Below are positions 13,369 through 25,000 of a stretch of DNA of 64,000 nt, piece by piece. The stretch's first letter is position 1, and each line of letters starts with the position of its first letter. The position numbers and the translations under genes were made by a program. The notes beneath the pieces are model-generated. The model ran no database searches, had not been told where the DNA came from, and worked only from the letters and a program-made list of their open reading frames with translations. The stretch is from Sinonovacula constricta (Eukaryota > Mollusca > Bivalvia > Cardiida > Solecurtidae), in contig CM017567.1 of NCBI GenBank assembly GCA_007844125.1, positions 45,849,778-45,913,777 of the forward strand, written 5' to 3'.

Positions 13369-14213
13369 CTTATAAAAGAGTGCATGGAATTAAATCAGAC
13401 TGAATTATATAATGATTTTAAGCATACAAACATGTCAAGTATTTGTGAGGACCTAGTTATCTGACATGACATAGTGTTAATACAACCAGCTTTTGTTTGT
13501 CAATATTACTTACCACTTGTTTATGAATGTCATTTTACTGGACACCAGTGTAGGGTGACATTGATGTGGATGACAATTAAGATTATGGTACTTAATATGC
13601 TTTCTAAATCAATATCTTATTCTTATTTATTCAACAAATTTTTTAAGTCCTCTTACTGTCTGGTTCTCCGAGTCCTTCAGTCATGTTCTCATGTACTAAA
13701 CAGCCACATTGCTATCAACACTGGCAGCTTCCATTTTTCAGTAGCAGTCTGCCTTTCTTCATCCTTTTTTGGAAGTCCTAATAAAACAGTGCATGGAATT
13801 AAATTATACCAAAAAGGTTGTTTTTAGCACATAACTGATTTTAAGAAGTATGTGGTTTGCGAGGACCTGATTATTAGGCCAGTGTTGATAGGATTAGCTT
13901 CAGTTTGGCAACATCAGTTACAAATCACTGGTGTATTTATTTTGTATACTGCACAGTTCCAATGCAAGTGATGAAAATCGCTATTTGTTGTTTACATTTA
14001 TACCGGAAGCAGGAGTCCAGTATGCAAGTTATACATCCGAAATCAGCTTTCTGTCGATTTTTTCCCCAAAATTATGGATGCAAGTTATATATAAATGCGA
14101 GTTATACACAACAGAATACAGTATGTTTTTGTATGTGTTAATTTCAAATACACATTTTCAAACTAACAACCTGTAACTGTGAAACACTCCAGGCAATGAT
14201 GAAATGAAAAACC

Positions 14214-14566
14214 GTAGGGACCAGGTTTTAGCAAAAAAATCTCTAGATAGTCATGTTGAAAATTTTGATCTACTTCTATATTATAAAAAGGGTGAGCAGC
14301 AGCCAATAATCCAACGGATATCCGGTAAGTTGACTGGATTAAGGGGCGCCATGTACTGGTACCATACCACTCAGATCATAAGAAGAGCATTACCAGACCT
14401 GTCTGTCTATTGCAAATGCTATTATGACAGAAGTTGAGCTTGTCTGGCTTTGTCTCGTAGGTTTGGCGTGGTGCAGTACAGTACGCGGGACCCCTAAAAA
14501 CCAGTCTACTTAACTGGACATCAACTTCAAAATCTAGGTGTGTTTTTGCTAAAACCGGTTCCCTAC
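14214..14566. mobile_element. 353-bp MITE with GTAGGGA termini
   Basis: Left end GTAGGGACCAGGTTTTAGCA and right end, inverted, GTAGGGAACCGGTTTTAGCA; similarity continues for about 45 bp. Target duplication not clear. Confidence 0.75.
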
Positions 14567-14845
14567 ATAAAAAAAGTGAACTCTAAACAATACTGTGCCC
14601 TTTTGTATTGCCAGTGACATTGACAATAAGTGCCCCCTTTTCTCGATTGGCGGTACATGGGGCGATTTTGGTAAACTGGTTCATTTCACATGCCCCTTGG
14701 GGTAGTGTACTACTAAGTACCCTTTTGGTTTGTTAAATTTTAAGATAGATACAAGGAAAAGACAAGGTATAATTGTACTCAATAGTGCTCAATAATTTGT
14801 GAGAATACAAGACATTTTTTTTATTTCTGTAAAAGAGCAAATACG

Positions 14846-14881
<36 letters not shown>
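14846..14881. repeat. 36-bp poly(C) run
   Basis: Uninterrupted C run; could form i-motif/G-quadruplex structures, or its length could be an assembly artefact. Shorter G/C runs lie at 29127-29148 and 35232-35250. Confidence 0.95.
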
Positions 14882-15468
14882 ATTTTGAGGTTGGTTCATC
14901 AAGAAAATCCAAATCAGTTAGCAACTGTTAAATGGAAGCCATAAATAGAATGTGAGTTAGAGTTTAACTTATTCAAAGAAACTATTAGATGGAGGTCTTG
15001 ACACCCCCCCAAAAGTATCAAATGAAGTCAAATGATTCAAAGTTACTTTACCATGTTTTCAACTTCTTTTGAATGCAATAATTGTTCATGTTGGAATATG
15101 TTATCAAAAACAATTCCATATTTTATCGAACAACTAGACTGGCAGAGACATGGCAACACTGGACTCTGCCTTACAATAGGCATAACTAATCATCTTAAAA
15201 AAGGATATATTTTATTAAAATGCTGACCTAAGAAACAAATACTCACACAAACATGAACTTCCATAGTGCATTTTGTCATAACTATTCATTATCAGAAATA
15301 TTAACTAATTTAATTTATCAAAAGATAAAAATGGAAATAAAATATTTACAGAGAATACAGATATCACTCAAAGATGTTTACAAATATGCATTTTCTGAAT
15401 TAGAACAGTCATAAAACCAGATGTAATGGTTTTCATTTTCCGAATACAAATGTCAACATTAACCAGTA

Positions 15469-15777
15469 GGGCTGTTTAAAAAATGGCAAGAAAAGTGAAA
15501 ATACAGTAAAAAATTAAAGTTCATATGTTTAAAAAATGGCAAGAAAAGTGAAAATACAGTAAAAAATTAAAGTTCATATAAAGTCTAAACTGGTTGCCCC
15601 GTATTTTTGCACATTCAAACTGAGTAGAGAACTGAATTTTTTTTTGAAATTGTTCAACTGGAAGCTGAGATATTGTCATTTGTGCTATTTCAAAAAAATG
15701 GCAAGTGAAGTTAAAAAAAATAGTAAAGATTTAAGTTCATAAAAATTCCAAAACTAGCCTTTTTTTTTAAACAGCCC
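15469..15777. mobile_element. 309-bp MITE with GGGCTGTTTAAAA termini
   Basis: Begins GGGCTGTTTAAAAAA and ends with its inverted partner, flanked by AGTA on each side. Inside, a 54-bp stretch around ATGGCAAGAAAAGTGAAAAT is tandemly duplicated, and a third, diverged copy follows near 15700. Confidence 0.65.
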
Positions 15778-16630
15778 AGTATTTAAAGTTCGTATGTTGC
15801 ATTACTACAATGAATATATTATAAAGAAAAAATATGTGTCAAGCTACTAATTTCAAACTTAACCATATTATGCATGGTTCAAATGGTAAATGATAATGGG
15901 AAACCACAAGGCCTCAATTACCTTGCAAATTGTAGCACAAGTTTAAAATCACTAAATGTGGCTACAATCATGACAATTACATTGTCAGTTATAATTGCAA
16001 TCATTACAATCATAGCCAAAATACTTGAACAATACCAAGTGATACTAATTCACTTATGAGCTGCCATAAGTTTGAATTTGAAGTCAATGTAACGATCTGC
16101 TGGCTTCACAATTATTTTAAACAAAGGATAATACCTTGAATAAGCAATTGACACATTTTGAATTAACGAGAAAAAAAACTGCTTATTTTGCTTTCAAATG
16201 CAAAATACAGACACATCAATTCAATGATTTACTCGAGCACACACTACCATATAAACAGATAGATATTTTTTCTGTTGCATTTTAAATATGAAGTTGTTAT
16301 ATATTTGACTCTTTAAAATTTATGAAAAACAAAGTTTAAGTATCATTATAAAGAAATATCACTGAATACAACAAATGGCTTGGGACAATCTGATTATGAC
16401 TCATTGAAAATTCTGGAAAGTCAATTCACCCCTGGTTTTCAAAAGCTTTTGAATTTAAAAACCCTGATCAGATATGCGGCACTGAGCTAAAGCATCTTTG
16501 ATTTTCTTGCAGGGGGTGTGAAGATACCTTTGTTAAGCTAAAACATATATAAAAAAAAACAAAATAACATCACCATCAGTATGTCAGTTCACGTAATTTA
16601 CAAGATACAGCCAATAAATTCACTTACAGT

Positions 16631-16858
16631 CTAATAGAATTTTTGATGAAAAACCTTTGCATCTTCCAACATTAGAGCACACAGTGTCCAAGTTTCTGTC
16701 ATTTTTAATGATACCAGATAGCCATTATTATATTTGTAAACACAAAAATATTCTTTTTCTTCTGCTGAAATAAAACGACACATAAAGTCCACATCCTGTT
16801 TCTTTAGCACAAATATTGAACTCGACGGTCCTTTCCAGCAGCACCTATACACGGCCAT
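16631..16858 (-). CDS. possible 5' exon, unknown
   Basis: An open frame of 75 codons (MAVYRCCWKGPSSS...) ends just before ACT|GTAAGT, a good donor, and lies about 130 bp from a GC-richer segment that could be a promoter. Its stop precedes the donor, so if it is the first exon of the degraded gene downstream it would be mostly leader or use another frame. No family recognised. Confidence 0.25.
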   Translation of the reverse strand: MAVYRCCWKGPSSSIFVLKKQDVDFMCRFISAEEKEYFCVYKYNNGYLVSLKMTETWTLCALMLEDAKVFHQKFY

Positions 16859-17018
16859 ATTTGTACTTTTGCATTTTTTTTAGAATTTGCACACTTTAAA
16901 GATATTTTTTACAACGATTCTCTGCTGAAACAGTAAACATTCAGACCTCTAACTGACTGTAAAAGTAAATCTTACCGCGCGCATTTAGATGGCGGCTGTA
17001 AAGTATCATCTATGTGAG

Positions 17019-17062
17019 CAGACGCTTTCTGTCGTTATGTTACGTATAACATAAAGCGTCTG
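17019..17062. other. imperfect hairpin
   Basis: CAGACGCTTT...TTATGTTA pairs with TATAACATAAAGCGTCTG, leaving a 6-base bulge. It lies in a locally GC-richer stretch about 160 bp upstream of the possible 5' exon at 16,858. Confidence 0.6.
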
Positions 17063-17820
17063 AGCGCACTGTTTGGCGCGTATTCTCCTAAGAGTGATCT
17101 CCCTCTGCCTTCGCACACTTTCAAGGTCACGTGATAAATAAAAATGTGCGAAATATGTGCAAACATGTCTTGACTAACTGTCATTTTGAGGACTCTTTGA
17201 TTTTGCGCTAAATCAACGTAGGTCCTCCCAGATAACGCAAAATACGGAAATAATTTCGAGGACTAGGGTGTAAGTCCTCGAACTGGAGATAGGTCCTCGA
17301 ATTGTTGGTGTGCGATTAAGCCTTAGTCCTCTCAAAGATAGGTATACACACGCACGCACACACACACATATATATGCAATACATATATATGCAATACATA
17401 TATGCAAACACAGCAAAGCTAAACCTTATGCTCTAAAGCTCTCAATATCCGTCTGCAAACACTGCAGAATTTGGACCCCAGTGTCACTATTCCTTCGTTC
17501 ACGCTCTAACGACTGCATAGAAAGACCAAAACACACCGAAAGCCGATGTCTTAAACTAGCGGCTAGGTGGTTATCTCATATACAATACATATAATACAAG
17601 AAAATGAACTTATTTTTCTGAATAAGTGATCGACTTTCACCAGAAAATGTTGTTTGTCCAGCCATTGACACCACTCTCCCTGAAATTGCCGACTTAAAGC
17701 ACCGATCTTCTTACTTTAGGTTAGATCCCTTGATGTGGCGGGGTGGGTAAAGTTTGCCAATATCTAATTCATGTAACAATAGCTTACCAGTGTTTTGGGG
17801 AATTGGGGCATAATTTCTGC

Positions 17821-18213
17821 CAATCAGAACACCTCGGATAATCCACGAATCATCTCTCGGATATATGTAGGTAGTAGGCCAACCCCTCTTTCCCTAAATG
17901 GGACTACTTTTGTGACAGACGTCAAAACAAAGATGGCAGCTAGGATGACAGCTCACTACAGTGCGTAGCCTGTTAAACTTCAATCTGTGGTGGTTTCAAA
18001 TTAAAAAAAAAATCAATTTTAATTTACCCAGCGCAGCAGACACAAAGCTGTCAAACGATGACATTGTTTATGTTTTGTGCGAACTACATTTTAGGGATAT
18101 TCTTCCGACTTCCAGCGAAAGAAACGATCGTGATTTGAGCAAGTATCATTTGCACTAGATACATCCGACGAATGATTGTCCCGAGGACAGAATTACCCGA
18201 GGAGTTCCGATTG
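17821..18213 (+). mobile_element. MITE with terminal inverted repeats, copy A
   Basis: Ends are CAATCAGAACACCTCGGAT and, inverted, CAATCGGAACTCCTCGGGT (about 18 of 22 matching). Flanks carry the direct repeat AATTTCTGC at 17812-17820 and 18214-18222. Internal sequence matches the element at 33.7 kb in reverse. Size 393 bp and no coding capacity mark a non-autonomous DNA transposon; an 8-9 bp target site suggests hAT- or Mutator-like mobilisation. Confidence 0.85.
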
Positions 18214-18357
18214 AATTTCTGCTTAAACTCATACAAGTATTGGTAACAACGGTTTTGAACACTGCTTACATTTTTAAACAATACAAATCACGTTAAAACA
18301 CTCTAAAAATTCAGTCTTGCCAAATCTATAAATAAGCACGATAGTTATATTTGCTGA

Positions 18358-18605
18358 AAATAGATACCGACGTTAGAGCGGATTACCCGGATGACGATGT
18401 AACGTAATCTCAAATTGAGTTCTCATGTGGTTTCCTAGTTAAAAATAGCTATCTCTGAAGCGTGGTTCTGATAGGAAATACATGTTTCCAATGAGGAACG
18501 GGGATCGGTTCCTGTTTCCAATAAGGAACGGGGATCGGTTCATGTAAAAATGACTTATTTCGATATTTGAAAAAAATGTTTGGTCCAAACTGTCGGTACC
18601 ATCTT
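18358..18605 (-). mobile_element. GGTGGTATCCGACAGTTTGG repeat family, partial copy
   Basis: Reverse orientation, ending TGGTCCAAACTGTCGGTACCATC. Includes GCGGATTACCCGGATGACG and TAGCTATCTCTGAAGCGTGG and a direct repeat of GGAACGGGGATCGGTTC. Confidence 0.65.
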
Positions 18606-18609
18606 TAAT

Positions 18610-20080
18610 CTATGTATATTAGTAATTTTCATAATATTTTATGTAGACATATTTAGTAGTTTAAGATAGACAGCCTACAGTTTACAACGTGAAACGTATT
18701 TATTTATGGAGTATTAGATTGCGTCTTTAATCAACCAGGGACGTAACTCAACAAAAGTACAAAAGAACATTGGATGTTTGAGTTGTCTTTCTTAGAACAT
18801 ATCAACACCTAGTAAGCTGATGTTTAACTATTGAGAGTAAATTGTGCCTGTTGAACTTTGATCACGGAAGGGGTGGGGGCAGTGGGGGGTAGGGAGGGGG
18901 GGCGCACATCACACATGATAATTTTATCTTTTAGCATTAATGTTTAATCATTTGTGTCATAAAGATTGTTTAATTGAATAATTGATTTTTGTTATAATGT
19001 GTATTGTTTCTGTCTTCTAAAAAAATATGATATAAATTTATGGTTTGTTTGTCAACATATAAACCTACTGTATCACATGCATGTCTAAATCAAAATATTT
19101 CTCGCTGACTCAAACTTAGGGCTCAAGAATATATGGATTTGTTTAAAAAAATAACAAAGATACCACCTATAATAAATTAGAAAGATATTGGTATGTTGAT
19201 GCGTTCAGCAATAGAAATATTCGTGTAAGCATAGGCCATTTGTTTTGTTTGTTTGGTTGTTGTTGTTGTCGTTTGTGTTGTTTTTCTTTCAAAATCTTTC
19301 CAATACAGCATCGTTCCAACTTCGACCGCCGTTTAAAAACTTTCTAGTGATTTACTGTAAATTTCTTGTGTGTCTTTTTATAACAGTTTATATAAGTTAC
19401 TACTTAATCGACCCTAGTTTTTAGATAAGACAAGATCGCATTTATTTGTATAAATAAACCAGCCTTAAAGCAACCGCTTTTCAATGAGAATCATTAAAGC
19501 ATTATTTTATCAATTATGGGAGATATTTATCTCTGAAACAATCACAGCTAGGTATCTTTGTTGTTTGGGTTTTATTTAATATGGGTTATTATCAGTTGAC
19601 ATAGAAATAAACATAAAATATCTCGGCAAGAACTTATTTTTCCTAAATCCAAAAACTTTAAACATCGTCTTTATTTATTTATTTATTTATTGCATTTTTG
19701 TGAAAGTAATTTTTGTCAGTCCAATTGTTGTGATAAACTACATTACGTTACCAAGGTTACGAATCTCAAATTTCAGACGACATTCATATTATCTCTTGTT
19801 GTAGTTATTGTATGCTTATTTTTAAATGTTTAACAACGATAGCGATTTAAGTCAATATTGGTGACAAAGGTCAACTACAATTACAATTTGTGTTGACCAA
19901 TACTTTTATTACTTGATTGTGTTTATAATACCCACTAGCATATGTGCGTCATATTTGAAAAAAAAAATCTCCGCTACATGTTCCTGAAGCAAATGTATTT
20001 TACATGAAAAATACATGTTATTAAATGCAAGCAAAAACAGTAAAACCCTCCATTATATCGCAGCAAACAGGCCATGGCAA
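18610..20080. other. intergenic
   Basis: AT-rich, with a G-rich patch near 18870-18900 and a TTG run near 19255. No gene or repeat pair recognised. Confidence 0.6.
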
Positions 20081-20083
20081 CAT

Positions 20084-20107
20084 AGATGATGCTGATGATG
20101 GTGCTGG

Positions 20108-20161
<54 letters not shown>
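20084..20161. repeat. GAT trinucleotide tract
   Basis: About 20 GAT units ending just beyond the stop codon side of the GT92 pseudogene. Confidence 0.95.
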
Positions 20162-20173
20162 CATTTATCGAAT

Positions 20174-21022
20174 TTAAATCAGTGATAAAACATTTGCCAC
20201 TTTAAGCTCTGACTGTCGAAATGCGTTAAAAGGATCAGAGTGATTTATAAACTTGCACGTGTAATTTTCTGGCAATGCCGACCTGTAGTGGTGAAGAAGA
20301 GCTTCTTCAGCTGGGACAAAATAGTTCGTAAACTTGGAAAGGAAACGATGAGCAAAGTGAATACCCACGACATCGACCCTGTCAGGTATTGAAATTGCTT
20401 TCGTACGTGTTCGATACGAATCAACTCGTCGACGTTTGCAAAAACGCTTGAATTAAGCGGCTGCCAGAAAAGAACGTGTTTGAATACAAATGGGCCTGTT
20501 TAGTTATGAGGAAGGGACGAGATGAGCGATTTCCAGGAAGTGAATTTCACTGGCACTATAAACTCGTCAAGATCAACGATGGCCACATATTTACTGACTG
20601 CTCTACTTCTGTACAGGCAGTCGTTCAGAGCCGCAATTTGGCCATAATAGTGAACATTCTCTATGACATATGTCTCGAGCGACCAGTGATGGATCTCAAT
20701 CACACCACGTGTTTCGTAATGTTCTACAATTTTCGAAATGGCTGCGGTTGTGTTAGAACTGTACACAATGAAGTAATCAGCACCGAGTTGCAGATTCTGC
20801 TCCAGCCAAAATACGAGAGTTTTTGCGTCCAAAGTGTCATATATGGGAGACACACACACAGCAAAGGTATGTGAAACGGTCCGCGGATGAATATAGCTAA
20901 TAGGAATTCGCCCAATCACGGAGTTGTCCTTGTTTAAGCCTTTCGGAGCTACTCGCAGTAATAAAACGTTTAAGGGGTGCGTACCACCGGGAATAGGACA
21001 TTGAAAAAAGACAGCAGACAGT
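20174..21022 (-). pseudogene. GT92-family glycosyltransferase, terminal exon, broken
   Basis: A 3' splice site (TTCTTTTTTTACAG) at 21023 opens an exon encoding RLSAVFFQCPIP..., then the family hallmarks FWLEQNLQLGADYFIVY, ALNDCLYR and IVDLDEFIVP (the DxD-type metal/nucleotide-sugar motif), and later VGIHFAH and PAEEALLHHYR, typical of the C-terminal end of GT92 (DUF23) proteins. Two lesions interrupt it: an in-frame TAA at 20500-20502 right after SSLPHN, with clear coding similarity continuing beyond (TGPFVFKHVLFWQPL), and a frameshift near 20445-20455 before FCKRRRVDSYRTRTKAI. The upstream exons were not found. Known GT92 enzymes transfer galactose to glycans in the Golgi; this copy should be inactive unless the lesions are assembly errors. 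Confidence 0.75.
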
Positions 21023-21039
21023 CTGTAAAAAAAGAACAC

Positions 21040-22090
21040 TACATTTTAGTGTGACAGTGTTTATTTCGTGAGGGACATAATTGATGGTTTAATTGCGAGG
21101 CGAGGGTACATATTGCGATGATACGTTTACTTGTCTATTTAGTAGTTTGAAAGGGATTTTCTTCTGTCTGATAAAATAAAACAGCTTAATATAAGCAATT
21201 CTAAGGGTACGTAAAGGTGGGATCCGACATTTTGTGATAAATAATGCTATTATAAAATGCAAAGATAATGTATCTTGCTTTATACAGAAATATGTACATC
21301 ACCTCTTTTTGATGTCGTGATTTATTCGGAAAATACATGTGTTACAAATGAAATTGTGGTAATTGGCAAAGCCTTTATTTTCGCATCCAAAAGGTTGTTT
21401 AGAACCAACCGAGGGATGTTCGGTATCAAATTAACTTTTTCCCTGATGAATTTATTGGAAACACTGTCCCATATGCTAATGATTTGGTGATATTTCTCAA
21501 TTGCAGTTGTGTTTTACTTGGAAAATTTCCCAAATTATGTTCATGCCCACTGTATTTTCATGTAAGACCTATATTATATAATCCATTTTGCCAAGAATAA
21601 GGATCAAATTTTGACTTTTTACTAAACACCCACACAAACCATTATCTAAAACTCCGGTAGCAGAAAAAGTGGTTAAAGTTACATGATAATGTCTACCCTA
21701 AACTTGATATATTTGGTACTTAAACGCTAAAAAAGTGCAAATTTATAAACGATCTGCACACACGCGCGCACACACACACATTCATGTATTTTTTGTCAGC
21801 GGGGACTTGGTATTTAACCACTATAAACGGGGACCTATTTAATTTTGCGACTCTTGAGTTAATATTGCAGAAATGGTTATAGATGAACATATGTATTCGG
21901 CTGACAGGATTTGTTTAAGTGTTATTGGAGTAACTATGCTTTATGAATATATGGAAGACAGTGTCGGATACCCGATTCAGAGCCGGCTCAATGTCTTTCC
22001 CGAATATAGCGTTTAATATTTTGTATATTTAAAGCCAACGATTCTGAAGCTAAAGGGTTTGCCAATGTTATCCTCTCCGACATGTTAACA
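21040..22090. other. intron or intergenic, upstream of the GT92 exon
   Basis: If the GT92 copy had further exons they should lie here or beyond; none was recognised. A CA run lies at 21757-21781. Confidence 0.5.
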
Positions 22091-25000
22091 TTGCAATGTA
22101 GTAGGAACTGTGGCTTATCAGTGAACCTTGCAATGTAGTAGGAACTGTGGCTTATCAGTGAACCTTGCAATGTAGTAGGAACTGTGGCTTATCAGTGAAC
22201 CTTGCAATGTAGTAGGAACTGTGGCTTATAAGTGAACCTTGCAATGTAGTAGGAAATGTGGCTTATCAGTGAACCTTGCAATGTAGTAGGAACTGTGGCT
22301 TATCAGTGAACCTTGCAATGTAGTAGGAACTGTGGCTTATCAGTGAACCTTGCAATGTAGTAGGAACTGTGGCTTATCAGTGAACCTTGCAATGTCGTAG
22401 GAACTGTGGCTTATCAGTGAACCTTGCAATGTAGCAGGAACTGTGGCTTATCAGTGAACCTTGCAATGTAGTAGGAACTGTGGCTTATCAGTGAACCTTG
22501 CAATGTCGTAGGAACTGTGGCTTATCAGTGAACCTTGCAATGTAGCAGGAACTGTGGCTTATCAGTGAACCTTGCAATGTAGCAGGAACTGTGGCTTATC
22601 AGTGAACCTTGCAATGTAGTAGGAACTGTGGCTTATCAGTGAACCTTGCAATGTAGCAGGAACTGTGGCTTATCAGTGAACCTTGCAATGTAGTAGGAAC
22701 TGTGGCTTATCAGTGAACCTTGCAATGTAGTAGGAACTGTGACTTATCAGTGAACCTTGCAATGTAGTAGGAACTGTGGCTTATCAGTGAACCTTGCAAT
22801 GTAGTAGGAACTGTGGCTTATCAGTGAACCTTGCAATGTAGTAGGAACTGTGGCTTATCAGTGAACCTTGCAATGTAGTAGGAACTGTGGCTTATCAGTG
22901 AACCTTGCAATATAGTAGGAACTGTGGCTTATCAGTGAACCTTGCAATGTAGTAGGAACTGTGGCTGATCAGTGAACCTTGCAATGTAGTAGGAACTGTG
23001 GTTTATCAGTGAACATTGCAATGTAGTAGGAACTGTGGCTGATCAGTGAACCTTGCAATGTAGTAGGAACTGTGGCTTATCAGTGAACCTTGCAATATAG
23101 TAGGAACTGTGGCTTATCAGTGAACCTTGCAATATAGTAGGAACTGTGGCTTATCAGTGAACCTTGCAATGTAGTAGGAACTGTGGCTTATCAGTGAACC
23201 TGGCAATGTAGTAGGAACTGTGGCTTATCAGTGAACCTTGCAATGTAGTAGGAACTGTGGCTTATCAGTGAACCTTGCAATGTAGTAGGAACTGTGGCTG
23301 ATCAGTGAATCTTGCAATGTAGTAGGAACTGTGGCTTATCAGTGAACCTTGCAATGTAGTAGGAAGTGTGGCTGATCAGTGAACCTTGCAATGTAGTAGG
23401 AACTGTGGCTGATCAGTGAACCTTGCAATGTAGTAGGAACTGTGGCTTATCAGTGAACCTTGCAATGTAGTAGGAAGTGTGGCTTATCAGTGAACCTTGC
23501 AATATAGTAGGAACTGTGGCTTATCAGTGAACGTTGCAATGTAGTAGGAACTGTGGCTTATCAGTGAACCTTGCAATGTAGTAGGAACTGTGGCTTATCA
23601 GTGAACCTTGCAATGTAGTAGGAACTGTGGCTTATCAGTGAACCTTGCAATGTAGTAGGAACTGTGGCTTATCAGTGAACCTTGCAATGTAGTAGGAACT
23701 GTGGCTTATCAGTGAACCTTGCAATGTAGTAGGAACTGTGGCTTATCAGTGAACCTTGCAATGTAGCAGGAACTGTGGCTTATCAGTGAACATTGCAATG
23801 TAGTAGGAACTGTGGTTTATCAGTGAACCTTGCAATGTAGTAGGAACTGTGGCTTATCAGTGAACCTTGCAATGTAGTAGGAACTGTGGCTTATCAGTGA
23901 ACCTTGCAATATAGTAGGAACTGTGGCTTATCAGTGAACCTTGCAATGTAGTAGGAACTGTGGCTTATCAGTGAACCTTGCAATGTAGTAGGAAGTGTGG
24001 CTTATCAGTGAACCTTGCAATATAGTAGGAACTGTGGCTTATCAGTGAACCTTGCAATATAGTAGGAACTGTGGCTTATCAGTGAACCTTGCAATGTAGT
24101 AGGAACTGTGGCTTATCAGTGAACCTTGCAATATAGTAGGAACTGTGGCTTATCAGTGAACCTTGCAATGTAGTAGGAACTGTGGCTTATCAGTGAACCT
24201 TGCAATGTAGTAGGAACTGTGGCTTATCAGTGAACCTTGCAATATAGTAGGAACTGTGGCTTATCAGTGAACCTTGCAATGTAGTAGGAACTGTGGCTTA
24301 TCAGTGAACCTTGCAATATAGTAGGAACTGTGGCTTATCAGTGAACCTTGCAATGTAGTAGGAACTGTGGCTTATCAGTGAATCTTGTAATGTAGTAGGA
24401 ACTGTGGCTTATCAGTGAACCTTGCAATATAGTAGGAACTGTGGCTTATCAGTGAACCTTGCAATGTAGTAGGAACTGTGGCTTATCAGTGAACCTTGCA
24501 ATATAGTAGGAACTGTGGCTTATCAGTGAACCTTGCAATGTAGTAGGAACTGTGGCTTATCAGTGAACCTTGCAATGTAGTAGGAACTGTGGCTTATCAG
24601 TGAATCTTGTAATGTAGTAGGAACTGTGGCTTATCAGTGAACCTTGCAATGTAGTAGGAACTGTGGCTTATCAGTGAATCTTGTAATGTAGTAGGAACTG
24701 TGGCTTATCAGTGAATCTTGTAATGTAGTAGGAACTGTGGCTTATCAGTGAACCTTGCAATATAGTAGGAACTGTGGCTTATCAGTGAATCTTGTAATGT
24801 AGTAGGAACTGTGGCTTATCAGTGAACCTTGCAATATAGTAGGAACTGTGGTTTATCAGTGAACCTTGCAATGTAGTAGGAACTGTGGCTTATCAGTGAA
24901 TCTTGTAATGTAGTAGGAACTGTGGCTTATCAGTGAACCTTGCAATGTAGTAGGAACTGTGGCTTATCAGTGAACCTTGCAATATAGTAGGAACTGTGGC

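Larger units (their letters stand above)
12780..13830. repeat. local tandem duplication with and without a SINE
   Basis: The sequence from 12780 recurs from 13473 with few changes (from GTTAATACAACCAGC through the exon to the CATGGAATTAAA segment). The first copy is longer by the SINE at 12989-13252 and one target duplication; the second has the uninterrupted site. Confidence 0.85.
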
